A DNA stretch of 64,000 bases, from the NCBI RefSeq assembly GCF_025195085.2, contig NZ_JANAVY020000011.1, positions 1-64,000 of the forward strand. The letters run 5' to 3'. A program made the translations under genes and the position numbers. The notes below the pieces were generated by a model. It was not told the origin of the DNA and searched no databases. It saw nothing but the letters and a program-made list of their open reading frames with translations. This DNA comes from Vibrio intestinalis (lineage in GTDB: Bacteria; Pseudomonadota; Gammaproteobacteria; Enterobacterales; Vibrionaceae). This document shows, in pieces, positions 1 through 8,220 of the stretch (the first letter of the stretch is position 1; each line of letters begins with the position of its first letter).

Positions 1-144
1 TAATCATGCACGAGTTTCTCATATTTTTAACTTCATGATCAGATCGTGATTACCTTGAAAAGTTCCCAATAAAATAAAGTCTTTTATTTTCAGTGGTTAA
101 AGTTCGATCCCACCCTTATTGAGAACTTACCTTGGTGGATGGCC

Positions 145-1311
145 ATGAAAACAAAATCTCTAATAAATTCGGCACTGCTTGTTGCAAGCCTTTCTTCTAC
201 TGTGGCGTTGGCTGCGCCTACCATTACGCCGGATCCTCCGGTTCTTGGTGCGAAGGGTTACATTCTGCTTGATTACAACACTGGCCAAGTGTTGGTAGAA
301 AAGAATGCCCATGATCAATTGAACCCCGCAAGCTTAACCAAACTGATGACAGCCTATGTTGCAGGGCAGGAGATCAATAACGGTAATATCAGCCTCGACG
401 ATGAGGTGGTGATCAGTGAAAAAGCGTGGGCGAAGAATTTTCCTGACTCGTCAAAGATGTTTATCGAAGTAGGGACATCGGTTGCTTTAATGGACTTGTA
501 TCGCGGATTGATTGTGCAATCTGGTAATGATGCCAGTGTCGCCATTGCTGAGCACGTCGCAGGCAGTGAAGATGCGTTCGTAGGATTGATGAACAGCTGG
601 GCTGATAAACTAGAACTCAACAATACCGCATTTACTAACCCTCATGGCTTAGACAGCGATGGCTTATATTCAACGCCTTACGATATTGCGTTATTAAGCC
701 GCGCAATCATTCGTGACTTACCAAGTATTTACCCTCTTTATAGTGAAACGGCTTACACCTACAACAAGATCACTCAATATAACCGTAATGGTTTGCTGCG
801 CGATCGCAGCTTAAACGTTGATGGTATGAAGACGGGCTACACCAGCGGCGCGGGTTACAGCTTGGCGACCTCTGCAACGAATGGCGACATGCGTTTAATT
901 TCGGTAGTTATGGGATCGGCCAGCACGAAAAGCCGCGAGTCTGAAAGTAAGCAATTACTTAGCTTCGGTTTCCGATTCTTCGATACCGTGCTAGCAAGCC
1001 AAGCCGACAAAGAGATTGCTCAAGCAAAAGTCTGGATGGGTGAGCATGACCAAGTGTCAGTGGGTGTTGAGCAAGACATCTTTGTTACGGTAGCTAAAGC
1101 CGATGCGAAAAAGATTAAAGCTGAGCTTATCTATGATGGCGAATTAACTGCGCCGATAGCAAAAGGTCAGCAAGTGGGCAAAGTGGTGTATAGCCTAGAG
1201 GACGAAACCATCGCTGAAGCGCCATTAATGGCCTTAGAGCCGGTAGAAGAGGGCAGCATATTCAAGCGTATTCTTGATTGGTTTAAACAGTTGTTCTCTA
1301 GTTGGTTCTAA
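145..1311 (+). CDS. D-alanyl-D-alanine carboxypeptidase, PBP5/6 (DacA-like) family
   Basis: This is a serine peptidase of family S11 that trims the terminal D-Ala from peptidoglycan pentapeptides at the outer face of the inner membrane. All three penicillin-binding motifs are present: SLTK (about residues 63-66 of the chosen start), SGN (126-128) and KTG (229-231). An N-terminal signal peptide ends near ALAAP, and the C-terminus (FKRILDWFKQLFSSWF) is the amphipathic anchor helix typical of PBP5. At about 388 residues it has the usual family length. The ATG at 145 is preferred because GGTGG sits 6 bases before it; the upstream ATG at 139 abuts that element. The usual dacA neighbours (rlpA, lipB) are not visible, so this may be a second paralogue and no symbol is given. 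Confidence 0.93.
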   Translation: MKTKSLINSALLVASLSSTVALAAPTITPDPPVLGAKGYILLDYNTGQVLVEKNAHDQLNPASLTKLMTAYVAGQEINNGNISLDDEVVISEKAWAKNFPDSSKMFIEVGTSVALMDLYRGLIVQSGNDASVAIAEHVAGSEDAFVGLMNSWADKLELNNTAFTNPHGLDSDGLYSTPYDIALLSRAIIRDLPSIYPLYSETAYTYNKITQYNRNGLLRDRSLNVDGMKTGYTSGAGYSLATSATNGDMRLISVVMGSASTKSRESESKQLLSFGFRFFDTVLASQADKEIAQAKVWMGEHDQVSVGVEQDIFVTVAKADAKKIKAELIYDGELTAPIAKGQQVGKVVYSLEDETIAEAPLMALEPVEEGSIFKRILDWFKQLFSSWF

Positions 1312-1325
1312 ACCTGACTCTTACT

Positions 1326-1355
1326 AAGCGAGCCCTAAGTGGCTCGCTTTTTTGT
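1326..1355 (+). terminator. Intrinsic terminator after the carboxypeptidase gene
   Basis: A perfect 9-bp stem (AAGCGAGCC / GGCTCGCTT) with a 6-base loop is followed by a T run, 15 bases after the stop codon. Confidence 0.9.
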
Positions 1356-1508
1356 GTTCGCACTTTTTGAGTAACACGAAAGACGATGCCTAATTATTGA
1401 TACGAGCAATGATTTATCCTAATTCTTATCTGACGTTTACCAATTATTGACATTAAGACAACTAAATTACCGACAATGCCTCTATTCAAAGAGTGCAGGA
1501 ACAAAACA

Positions 1509-1859
1509 ATGGAATTTACCCGTCAAGACAGCGAAGCGTTATACCAAGTCTGGATGTCTCAAAAATCTAAAATGCGTTTGACGCAAATGGAGTTTGCTAA
1601 AAAGCTAGGCATGAGCCAACTAGAGTTCTCAGGACTATTAAGGGGGGATAAACCGCTCTCGATGGCTTTTGTCTCTCAGTTTTGTCGTCTTCTTAACTTA
1701 GATTCACGCACTATCGTCCCCACCTTGCAAGAACGAGCAAAAGCAGCCACACAGCAAGTGTATTTAGAAAGCCGAATGACAGTAGACGGCGAAATAAAGC
1801 GCGCTTATATTGAAGGTAATCAGGTGGTGGTCGAATACATGCATACCGTGCCAGCATGA
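1509..1859 (+). CDS. Helix-turn-helix (XRE-like) transcriptional regulator
   Basis: This is a small (116 residue) predicted DNA-binding protein. Residues about 22-66 fit a lambda-repressor-like HTH: an RLTQMEFAKKLGMSQ helix-turn-helix, then a recognition segment and LLNLD. The tail after residue 75 is mostly beta-prone and could be a dimerisation segment. The ATG at 1509 is chosen because AGGA lies 8 bases upstream. The in-frame ATG at 1476 would add 11 residues that do not resemble the domain. The gene stands alone between the carboxypeptidase terminator and a lipoprotein gene, so its target is unknown. Confidence 0.75.
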   Translation: MEFTRQDSEALYQVWMSQKSKMRLTQMEFAKKLGMSQLEFSGLLRGDKPLSMAFVSQFCRLLNLDSRTIVPTLQERAKAATQQVYLESRMTVDGEIKRAYIEGNQVVVEYMHTVPA

Positions 1860-1998
1860 TAAACATGTCAATTTCATGCTCTCGTGATTCTAGTCACAGC
1901 AATGGAATTTGAAGAAAATTGTTGTCGTATTGGTCGATTTTATGTTGCATATGGTATAGCATTCCGCACCAGAATATTTGAGTTCGGAAATATTACCC

Positions 1999-2673
1999 AT
2001 GAAAATAATGAAAACTCTGTTAGTGGCTATCGCAGTAACGACATTGGCTGGATGTGCCTCAGGCATTCAACAACGCGCAACGAAATTCACTTCCTATGAA
2101 GACTTCAGAAAAGGCCCTGAAGGTGGTGTTGATTTAGTTTGGAGTCGTATTGGCCTGCGCAGTGAAGATCGACTCAGAGAAAAATTGGCTGAGTACGACT
2201 CAATGATCATTGATCAGGTCTTTGTTGTCACCGATGAACAAAATCTAGACAAAGAGCAGATCACTGAGTTGTCCGAGCATATGTTGATGCGCCTGAAAGA
2301 AAAAGTATCACCGTACAAGAAGATAGTGACAGAGCCTTCTGAGACGACCCTGCGCTTGAGTATCGCAATCAGTAATGTTGAAACGCCAAACCCTGTTTTA
2401 GCCGTGACAAGTAGCGTTCTACCTTTTGGTTTAGCGATTTCGACTATCTCGAAAGTGACGACAGGTGAACACACTAACGTAGGTAGTGCGAGTGTAGAGC
2501 TTCTATTAAGTGATTCGAAAACCGGTAAGCCGCTGATTGCCGCAATTGATCGCCAAGCGGGCAATAAAGACCTCTCGACCATGGTTGACTCACTTGATGA
2601 TGCAAAAGACGCAATTGATTACTGGGTTGATCGTTTAGGTGTTACTCTTAACGATTGGAAAAAACCAGAGTAA
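1999..2673 (+). CDS. DUF3313 family lipoprotein
   Basis: This is a predicted lipoprotein of 224 residues. The signal peptide ends in a lipobox (LAGC, Cys19). The residue after the Cys is Ala, which favours outer-membrane sorting by the Lol rule. The body resembles DUF3313 proteins, whose function is unknown: a region of charged helices, then a beta-rich half with a hydrophobic stretch (about residues 130-150). The first ATG of the frame at 1978 would add seven residues before the signal. The ATG at 1999, with GGA about 10 bases upstream, gives a conventional signal peptide. It is followed after 9 bases by the DUF3820 gene, so the two are probably cotranscribed. Confidence 0.75.
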   Translation: MKIMKTLLVAIAVTTLAGCASGIQQRATKFTSYEDFRKGPEGGVDLVWSRIGLRSEDRLREKLAEYDSMIIDQVFVVTDEQNLDKEQITELSEHMLMRLKEKVSPYKKIVTEPSETTLRLSIAISNVETPNPVLAVTSSVLPFGLAISTISKVTTGEHTNVGSASVELLLSDSKTGKPLIAAIDRQAGNKDLSTMVDSLDDAKDAIDYWVDRLGVTLNDWKKPE

Positions 2674-2682
2674 TCTCTTGCT

Positions 2683-2898
2683 ATGCTAGATAAGCAAAAT
2701 TTGATTAAGTTAGCCCGCATGCCTATGCCTTTTGGTAAGTATGCCGGGCGTATGCTGATAGACCTCCCTGAAGAGTATCTTTTGTGGTTTGATAAAAAAG
2801 GATTCCCGCAGGGCGAGTTAGGAGAGCTACTCAAGCTTTGTTTAGCGCTCAAGATTGAAGGTTTGGATAGCGTGGTAAAGCCGCTTAAACACATGTAA
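2683..2898 (+). CDS. DUF3820 family protein
   Basis: This 71-residue protein has the DUF3820 pattern: MPFGKYAGRMLIDLPEEYLL near the start, then WF..KGFP.GELG, then a helical end. The family is widespread in gammaproteobacteria and has been labelled a putative quorum-sensing-regulated virulence factor, but its biochemical role is not established. It sits 9 bases after the DUF3313 lipoprotein gene and 41 bases before another small gene, suggesting a three-gene unit. Confidence 0.85.
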   Translation: MLDKQNLIKLARMPMPFGKYAGRMLIDLPEEYLLWFDKKGFPQGELGELLKLCLALKIEGLDSVVKPLKHM

Positions 2899-2939
2899 CC
2901 TGCCACATAAATTCCCGATTTTTAATTGAAAGACTTACT

Positions 2940-3182
2940 ATGAATTTTGATATCGATGCACTGAAACATCACCAATTGGTTGAAGATGGTCAGCTAGAAG
3001 GCTGCTACATTCATCAGCCTGCTCAAGGCAGCCAGCAAGATGACAAAGCGGTGCTGGAAGAGCGCCAAGCGCTGGAAAAACTCGGTTATAAGGTGGTACA
3101 GGTTAAAGCCAAAGGCGGCTCAACAACCTTCGCTGAAGCGATGCAAATGTTCGCAAAGAAGACCGGCCACCAACCTAAATAG
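2940..3182 (+). CDS. Small conserved-looking hypothetical protein
   Basis: I do not recognise this 80-residue protein. It is charged and soluble, with no signal peptide or membrane segment. It has a central helix (DDKAVLEERQALEKLGYKV) followed by a Lys/Gly-rich turn and a second helix. It lies in the same direction as the DUF3820 gene and ends at a hairpin, which supports it as a real last gene of that unit. Confidence 0.6.
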   Translation: MNFDIDALKHHQLVEDGQLEGCYIHQPAQGSQQDDKAVLEERQALEKLGYKVVQVKAKGGSTTFAEAMQMFAKKTGHQPK

Positions 3183-3200
3183 TAAGCGAACCGCTTACTA
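3180..3200 (+). terminator. Hairpin at the end of the small-gene unit
   Basis: A perfect 9-bp inverted repeat (TAGTAAGCG / CGCTTACTA, 3-base loop) overlaps the stop codon of the preceding gene. It lacks a strong T run, so it may act with the better terminator about 30 bases downstream. Confidence 0.5.
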
Positions 3201-3232
3201 ACTTTCTCCACTGAACAATGTGTTTTCATTTG

Positions 3233-3262
3233 AAAGAGTCATCTGCAAGGCTGGCTCTTTTT
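3233..3262 (+). terminator. Intrinsic terminator
   Basis: A 9-bp stem with one G-T wobble (AAAGAGTCA / TGGCTCTTT) is followed by five T. It closes the + strand unit before the minus-strand antitoxin-like gene. Confidence 0.75.
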
Positions 3263-3275
3263 GTCTTATAGCGCC

Positions 3276-3584
3276 TCATATACAAATCATATTTCTGACT
3301 CGTAGATGGACATCCTTAAGATCGTTTAGCTTACCGCTGGCAATAATATCTAGAGGCTTTCTCCCATCGAAAAATGGCCCAGTATTTTTGGTCGCCATAT
3401 AGCGGTTTCGGTTATTCTCTTCGCGCACCAGAAGTTGTAGGCAATCATGGATGGAGAATAACAAGTTAACTCTCATCTGAAGCTCCTCATCATCAGCAAT
3501 GCTCGGCAGTATTGCATCTATCTGATTTTTGCTAGCGCCCCACAGAGTTAATAGTTCGTTCGCTTGTTGTTTTGATTTAGACAT
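3276..3584 (-). CDS. Orphan ParS/MbcA/Xre-type antitoxin (DUF2384) domain protein
   Basis: This 102-residue protein ends (residues about 65-100) in the toxin-binding DUF2384 fold: TKNTGPFFDGRKPLDIIASG, then a helix LKDVHLRVRNM. In RES-Xre or ParST modules this domain neutralises an NAD+-degrading or ADP-ribosylating RES toxin. The N-terminal 60 residues are helical but not an obvious HTH. No RES toxin frame lies on either side: downstream is a terminator and upstream a DJ-1 gene on the other strand. It is therefore either a solitary antitoxin or a repurposed regulator. Confidence 0.65.
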   Translation of the reverse strand: MSKSKQQANELLTLWGASKNQIDAILPSIADDEELQMRVNLLFSIHDCLQLLVREENNRNRYMATKNTGPFFDGRKPLDIIASGKLNDLKDVHLRVRNMICI

Positions 3585-3813
3585 GAAGTTTACCTAATTG
3601 CACACCTATGTTTTAAGGTGGAGGTAAACTCAGTTTTAATCAACCTATGTTTGAATATTAGTGGGTCTAAGCTCAGGCTATAGCACTGTGTTAAAGCGTT
3701 CCAAGCGAGTTCGCTGTGTTCATGTTTTAAGTGTTATCGTAGGGTTCGCGTTAAAGGTGATAATGCTCGGACTCGTTGCTCACCTAAAACCACTGCATGT
3801 ACAAGGAGGTACA

Positions 3814-4386
3814 ATGAACATTGGTATTTATATTTACGACCAAGCCGAAGTGCTTGATTTTTCTGGGCCGTATGAGGTGTTCAGCACCGCTAAGAGAATG
3901 GGCGCTGAGAGCATGAACGTATTCCTCGTTTCAGAAGGCAATCAACCAATTGTCGCTCGTGGCGGGTTGAAAGTTTTGTCGGATTATTCGATTCACAATC
4001 ACCCAGCTATCGATCTATTGGTGGTGGTTGGTGGGGTTCACACTGATGAAATGCGCAAACCCAAGATATTGAGTTGGCTGGTCTCAATAGCCCCTAGAGC
4101 GAGCGAAGTCGCGTCTGTATGCACAGGCGCATTTCTTCTCGCGAAAGCGGGTTTACTTGGTGGTCAAACCGTGACGACACACTGGGAAGATATTCCAGAC
4201 TTATCGTCTCAGTTTCCTAACTTAAAAGTAATTGATGATCGGCGTTGGGTAACTTCAGGGAAGTTTACTACGTCAGGAGGTATATCCGCGGGTATTGATA
4301 TGAGTTTACATCTTGTGTCTAAGCGCCACGGTTTAGAGTTTGCTCAGAAAGTCGCGAGGCAAATGGAGTACAACTGGCAAGAATGA
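3814..4386 (+). CDS. DJ-1/PfpI family protein (GATase1-like, isonitrile hydratase-related)
   Basis: This 190-residue protein has the class I glutamine-amidotransferase-like fold. The nucleophile elbow SVCTGAFLLA places Cys103 as the reactive residue, and VVVGG and TTHWEDIPDL with a His are typical of the PfpI/InhA branch, including the sensor domains of GATase1-AraC regulators. No AraC HTH follows, so this is a stand-alone domain. The frame is open back to a GTG at 3661, but the ATG at 3814 has a strong AGGAGGT element and begins exactly at the fold's first strand (MNIGIYIYDQAEVLDF). The substrate is unknown. Confidence 0.85.
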   Translation: MNIGIYIYDQAEVLDFSGPYEVFSTAKRMGAESMNVFLVSEGNQPIVARGGLKVLSDYSIHNHPAIDLLVVVGGVHTDEMRKPKILSWLVSIAPRASEVASVCTGAFLLAKAGLLGGQTVTTHWEDIPDLSSQFPNLKVIDDRRWVTSGKFTTSGGISAGIDMSLHLVSKRHGLEFAQKVARQMEYNWQE

Positions 4387-4473
4387 ACCTCGTCATTCAG
4401 AGGTGCCTTATGTTGAATTTACAACCTCAGTTCGTGAACCAATAAACCGAATAAGATCATTCAGTACAGAGGC

Positions 4474-4496
4474 AAAAAAGGGGCGTGAAGCCCCTT
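4474..4496 (-). terminator. Intrinsic terminator for a minus-strand unit
   Basis: Read on the minus strand, a GGGGC stem (extended by flanking A/T pairs) around a 5-base loop is followed by six T. It lies 17 bases beyond the stop codon of a short minus-strand frame, suggesting a gene once ended here. Confidence 0.75.
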
Positions 4497-4512
4497 GTAA
4501 TTAGCGTGTTGG

Positions 4513-4623
4513 TTATTTATGGCCAATAACGAGTGCCATCTCATCGCCATCAACCAATGGCGTACCTCTTAGGTCGCTGTATGTGTTTTTAATCTCCAAT
4601 CCATGAGATATCGTCAGTATCAT
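4513..4623 (-). pseudogene. Possible C-terminal gene remnant
   Basis: This is a 36-codon frame that reads MILTISHGLEIKNTYSDLRG and ends DEMALVIGHK. An in-frame stop lies three codons before the Met, and no ribosome site is obvious. It is directly followed by a well-formed minus-strand terminator, as expected for the tail of a decayed gene. I do not recognise the family, and a genuine small protein is also possible. Confidence 0.35.
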
Positions 4624-4888
4624 GCACCTTGACTAGAGGTGAGTGAATACAGTAGCCTTTGTCTATCACTTCTTAAGGAGATTACGCCGATATGGACAAC
4701 TAAACCTGTCATCCATTTCTCATTTTATTTTTGGATTTACAGGGTTAGTAGGCGTAGCTCACTTTCCGATATTTCTTTGCAAGTACGTTGGTATAGTTTT
4801 GCTCTTAGATAAGAGCGTGTATTTGTATTGATCTCATTTCTGAATTATCTAGCTGCGGCTGTTGCCCCTGTCATACAGGAGGCAAATT
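4624..4888. other. Region without a recognisable gene
   Basis: Together with 4387-4623 this makes about 500 bases between the DJ-1 gene and the ABC-F gene. Apart from the minus-strand remnant and its terminator, only a 62-codon hydrophobic plus-strand frame (4643-4831) is present, without a ribosome site or family resemblance. The last 20 bases hold the strong AGGAGG site of the ABC-F gene. Confidence 0.5.
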
Positions 4889-6457
4889 ATGCCAGTAGTA
4901 CAGGCTTACAACATAAGTCACCAATTTGATAACGGTGAGATGCTGTTTCAACAATTGTCATGCTCTATGACTAGCCATCGTGTCGGCTTAGTTGGTCGTA
5001 ACGGTGTTGGTAAATCAATATTCGCTTCGATCTTAAGTGGCGAGCAGCAACCGTCAAGTGGAACAGTCACGTTACCTAAGTCACATGCGGTGTATCGTCA
5101 GCAGTCATCTCAATTGTTATCTAGCGAGCTTTCTATTGCGCAGTTCTTAGGTAAAGATGAGGTTCTTAAAGCGATAAAGCATGTTGAATCAGGCGATTGT
5201 TCACAGCATTGGTTTGATGTGATTAAGGAGCAATGGGAGTTACCCTTACAACTTCCTCAGCAACTTAAAGAGTTAGGCTTACCGCAAGATACGGATTTAC
5301 CTTGCGCTCAATTAAGTGGAGGGCAATTAGCCCGATTACAGCTTTGGCATTTGTTGGAAAGTAACGTTGAATTACTGATCCTTGATGAACCATCTCATCA
5401 TCTAGATGCGCAAGCCAAGCGATGGTTATTAGAATCGATGCGTGCGTTCAAAGGTGCGATTTTACTAGTCAGTCATGACCGAATGCTATTGCGCGAAATG
5501 AACGAAATTTGGGAGCTTTCTGGGCTTGGATTACAAGTGTTTGGTGGGAATTATGATGTTTACACTAAACAGAAAAGTGCCGAGCTACAAGCAGTAGAAC
5601 GAAAACTAGCAAGCGTTGATAAGCAAAGGAAAAAGCTAGAAATACAAGCTCAGAGAAACCGCGAAAAGGCTGAGCAGAGAGCCGCAAAAGGAATTAAGTT
5701 ACGTAAGGAAGGGAGTCAGGCAACAATATTACTTGATTATAAAAAAGATCAAGCGGCTTCTCGTGCATCAAATCGGAAAAAGAATGATCAACTTCGTCAT
5801 GCTTACCTGCAAGATAAAGAGCAAGTATTGAAGGCAAGAAAAGAGCAACTCAAAGGGCAAAAGCTCTATCTGGAAGATACCCCAAGTCGCTTACGCAAAG
5901 TGATTTCAATACTTCAAGGGGTATTGCCTTTTGGTAGTACCAAGCCTATCTCACTGCAAGTATATGCCAATGATAAGATACACCTCATAGGTAAAAACGG
6001 TAGTGGTAAATCAACTTTGCTGAAAACACTATTGGGTAAGATTTCGCTTCATCGAGGCGAGCTGCGATTGAATACGCCATTGTATTATCTTGACCAGCAA
6101 TTTGGCGTCATTCGAGCGGAATTATCGATACTGGAGAACTTGCAACAACAGTGTAGTGGCATCACAGAGAGTGATGCCAGAACATTACTAGCAGGGATTG
6201 GTATTCGTCGTGACGGTGTCTTTCGTCTTGGTTACATGCTTAGCGGCGGGGAGAAGATGAAGTTAGCCATGCTTATTGTTAGTCATCAGCCAGAGCAACC
6301 TTTGTTGCTACTCGATGAGCCAGACAATCATCTCGACATTGATTCGAAAATCATGCTGGCGCAAGCTCTATGTAATTACCGTGGTGGTTTTATTCTCGTA
6401 AGCCATGATCATGATTTTGCGCGAGAATCAGGCATTCAGGTACAAGTCACTTTGTAA
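4889..6457 (+). CDS. ABC-F family ATP-binding cassette protein
   Basis: This is a soluble protein with two ATP-binding cassettes and no membrane segments (522 residues), the layout of ABC-F proteins that act on ribosomes. Cassette 1 has Walker A GRNGVGKS (36-43), signature LSGGQ (142-146) and Walker B LLILDEPSHHLD (162-173). Cassette 2 has GKNGSGKS (368-375), LSGGE (451-455) and LLLLDEPDNHLD (472-483). Both catalytic Glu residues are kept. A long Lys/Arg-rich linker (about 235-330) separates the cassettes, as in Uup/EttA relatives. The ATG at 4889 follows AGGAGG; the frame extends 9 codons further up without support. It could serve translation control or target protection from antibiotics, and the sequence does not decide which. 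Confidence 0.9.
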   Translation: MPVVQAYNISHQFDNGEMLFQQLSCSMTSHRVGLVGRNGVGKSIFASILSGEQQPSSGTVTLPKSHAVYRQQSSQLLSSELSIAQFLGKDEVLKAIKHVESGDCSQHWFDVIKEQWELPLQLPQQLKELGLPQDTDLPCAQLSGGQLARLQLWHLLESNVELLILDEPSHHLDAQAKRWLLESMRAFKGAILLVSHDRMLLREMNEIWELSGLGLQVFGGNYDVYTKQKSAELQAVERKLASVDKQRKKLEIQAQRNREKAEQRAAKGIKLRKEGSQATILLDYKKDQAASRASNRKKNDQLRHAYLQDKEQVLKARKEQLKGQKLYLEDTPSRLRKVISILQGVLPFGSTKPISLQVYANDKIHLIGKNGSGKSTLLKTLLGKISLHRGELRLNTPLYYLDQQFGVIRAELSILENLQQQCSGITESDARTLLAGIGIRRDGVFRLGYMLSGGEKMKLAMLIVSHQPEQPLLLLDEPDNHLDIDSKIMLAQALCNYRGGFILVSHDHDFARESGIQVQVTL

Positions 6458-6520
6458 CTTTCCTTGAATGCCCAGCGGAACATATATGGGGTAACTTGGA
6501 GTTGCCCCAATACAATTTGG

Positions 6521-6548
6521 GGTCACTTCCTGAAACCATGAAGTGACC
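6521..6548. terminator. Inverted repeat between convergent genes
   Basis: A perfect 9-bp inverted repeat (GGTCACTTC / GAAGTGACC, 10-base loop) lies between the convergent ABC-F and glutaredoxin genes. A second hairpin (GGGGTAAC / GTTGCCCC) lies about 30 bases to its left. Neither has a long T run, so terminator function is inferred from position. Confidence 0.45.
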
Positions 6549-6554
6549 TAATCA

Positions 6555-7220
6555 TTATTTCGATATTTTTGGGTAGCTCTGTAAACTCGTTAAAGCGCTT
6601 AAAGTTTCGAAGTAATCCTTTAATTGATTCGGAAAGCTTAACTCTGCAACCATAGTTAGGTTCATCAACTCTGAGAACACAGCAATATCATCCATGTTAA
6701 TCTCACGATCACGACTTAAATAACTCGTGATGTCCAGCTCTTGGCTCAGTTGCTCTAACTGCTCAAGCATCAATGATACAACGCCTTCAGTATTATCCAG
6801 CGCCTCTTCTAAGCTCATACCCAATATGTTTGGTCGAGTATCAACAAACAACTTTAACGCTTCAGGGTCAGAAAGTTCTGGCAGTGATAGCTGTGGCATA
6901 CGAGGGTATACCAACTTAGCCGTGATTGGTTTCATTGCTGCTAGTCTTGCCTCAATAACATCAGAAACTTGGTAGCTCTGTAGCAAAGGCTGTTGCGTAT
7001 CGAGAAACTTAATAATCTCCACACTTTCCACCATCGCTTTAGTCATGCCGTCTTGTTCCATTTCTAAGATTGGTACAACAAACTTAGCGATCTGACTCTG
7101 CACACTGCTTGGAATAACACCAAGGGCAGCATATTGAGTCGGTAGGCTAATCCCCTTAACATCTGCAAAGAACTTCACTCGGGTACAGAATGGGCAGCTA
7201 TCAAAGATATGTAATTTCAT
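6555..7220 (-). CDS. grxB: Glutaredoxin 2 (GrxB family)
   Basis: This is a GST-fold glutaredoxin of 221 residues, close to E. coli GrxB (215). The N-terminal thioredoxin-like domain starts MKLHIFDSCPFC with the dithiol pair Cys9 and Cys12. The cis-Pro region follows as FVVPILEMEQDG, then VESVEIIKFLD for glutathione binding. The all-helical C-terminal domain occupies residues about 85-221. It reduces protein disulfides with glutathione in the cytoplasm. It is 36 bases downstream of the MBL-fold gene on the same strand, so the pair is probably one transcript facing away from the LysR gene. Confidence 0.9.
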   Translation of the reverse strand: MKLHIFDSCPFCTRVKFFADVKGISLPTQYAALGVIPSSVQSQIAKFVVPILEMEQDGMTKAMVESVEIIKFLDTQQPLLQSYQVSDVIEARLAAMKPITAKLVYPRMPQLSLPELSDPEALKLFVDTRPNILGMSLEEALDNTEGVVSLMLEQLEQLSQELDITSYLSRDREINMDDIAVFSELMNLTMVAELSFPNQLKDYFETLSALTSLQSYPKISK

Positions 7221-7256
7221 TATCGATATCCAAATATTGTTGAAGTTGGTTATGGG

Positions 7257-8123
7257 TTACTTACCATGCCAAATTGCGTAAGACATACGTTCAATATGAG
7301 CTGGAAGGTTCTCTTTGTAGCCGCGCCAATGACTAAACTCTGGCAGACTAATCTCTGCTTTAAGTTGTTCTGTTGTTTTTCCTTGCTGCATGCCTTCCCA
7401 AACCGCATTAAATAGCGCTTGATAGAATCGCATGTCTTCTTTAAATGCTTCTGGAGATGAAACAGGCGCATGACCACTGATCACGGTATCAAAATCTAGC
7501 TCGGCATCGACACGTTTAAATGTATTCAAAATGCTGACAGAATCGTGGTCATTTAGGCGATATGGTTCATTAACGTATTGTGGTAAGTGCCAATCAACCG
7601 CCACAAGTACCTTATCTTTCGGCATATGGATGATGCTCATACAGTCGCCATCATTTGGTCCGTAATAATGCAGATCGACCTGTTTTCCACCCATAGTGAT
7701 GCTCATTTTGTCTTTGTAGGTGTCATCCGGTTGAATCACTTTGTCTTCAAGATCTCGGCTCATTAACTCGGTACATTTTTCTTGCGCAACAAATTTCGCT
7801 CCCTCATCTTTAAAGATTTTTCCGCCACGAGAATGGTCAAAGTGATCATGTGAGTAGATAACGGTCTTAACGGGTTGGTCGGTCACTTTAGCGATTTCTT
7901 TACGCATTGCTTGCGCGCGAATTTCATTCGATGGATCGGTAATAATTACCCCCTCGTCAGTAACAACCACTAGGCTGTTATAGAAAAATTGAGAGTACTG
8001 ATACACGCCATCTTTAAGCTCAGTAAGTACAGGTTGGGCAGGGTTAAAGTTAGACTCAGAAAGTGCGCTATGACTGGTTGCTAGAGTGGCTAAAGCTAAT
8101 GTTACTGCTGTTGATAATTTCAT
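7257..8123 (-). CDS. Secreted MBL-fold metallo-hydrolase
   Basis: This is a 288-residue metallo-beta-lactamase-fold protein. The zinc motif HDHFDH (His92, His94, Asp96, His97) is intact. A later GDCMSIIHMP, a VAVDWH segment and VISGHAP supply the other expected metal positions. An N-terminal signal peptide (MKLSTAVTLALATLATSHSA) implies export to the periplasm. The ATG at 8123 is chosen over the longer frame because GGAG lies just upstream and the signal peptide begins there. The substrate is unknown; it is not clearly a beta-lactamase. The divergent LysR gene 97 bases away is its likely regulator, with grxB as co-regulated partner. Confidence 0.88.
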   Translation of the reverse strand: MKLSTAVTLALATLATSHSALSESNFNPAQPVLTELKDGVYQYSQFFYNSLVVVTDEGVIITDPSNEIRAQAMRKEIAKVTDQPVKTVIYSHDHFDHSRGGKIFKDEGAKFVAQEKCTELMSRDLEDKVIQPDDTYKDKMSITMGGKQVDLHYYGPNDGDCMSIIHMPKDKVLVAVDWHLPQYVNEPYRLNDHDSVSILNTFKRVDAELDFDTVISGHAPVSSPEAFKEDMRFYQALFNAVWEGMQQGKTTEQLKAEISLPEFSHWRGYKENLPAHIERMSYAIWHGK

Positions 8124-8138
8124 GTTTTTCTCCGCGAT

Positions 8139-8211
8139 TTGGTATACGCAAAGATTAATTTGATCAACTAAGGTAAACAATTAGACTAAAAGTAACTTAA
8201 TAAGATACCAA
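8139..8211. promoter_or_regulatory. Candidate operator in the MBL / LysR divergent promoter region
   Basis: The 97-base gap between two divergent start codons must hold both promoters. It contains inverted arms TTGGTAT (8139-8145) and ATACCAA (8205-8211), each extended to a GTATAC-like element. Such spaced dyads fit binding by a LysR-type tetramer, but the site is predicted only from symmetry. Confidence 0.3.
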
Positions 8212-8220
8212 AAGTATACA

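Noticed and set aside
1884-2099. 71-codon plus-strand frame
   Set aside because: It overlaps the lipoprotein gene in another frame; the lipoprotein has a clear signal and lipobox.
4643-4831. 62-codon hydrophobic plus-strand frame before the ABC-F gene
   Set aside because: No ribosome site, no family resemblance and low-complexity composition. It overlaps the trailing region of a gene remnant.
7250-7477. 75-codon minus-strand frame
   Set aside because: It lies within the MBL-fold gene in another frame and is lysine-rich without domain features.
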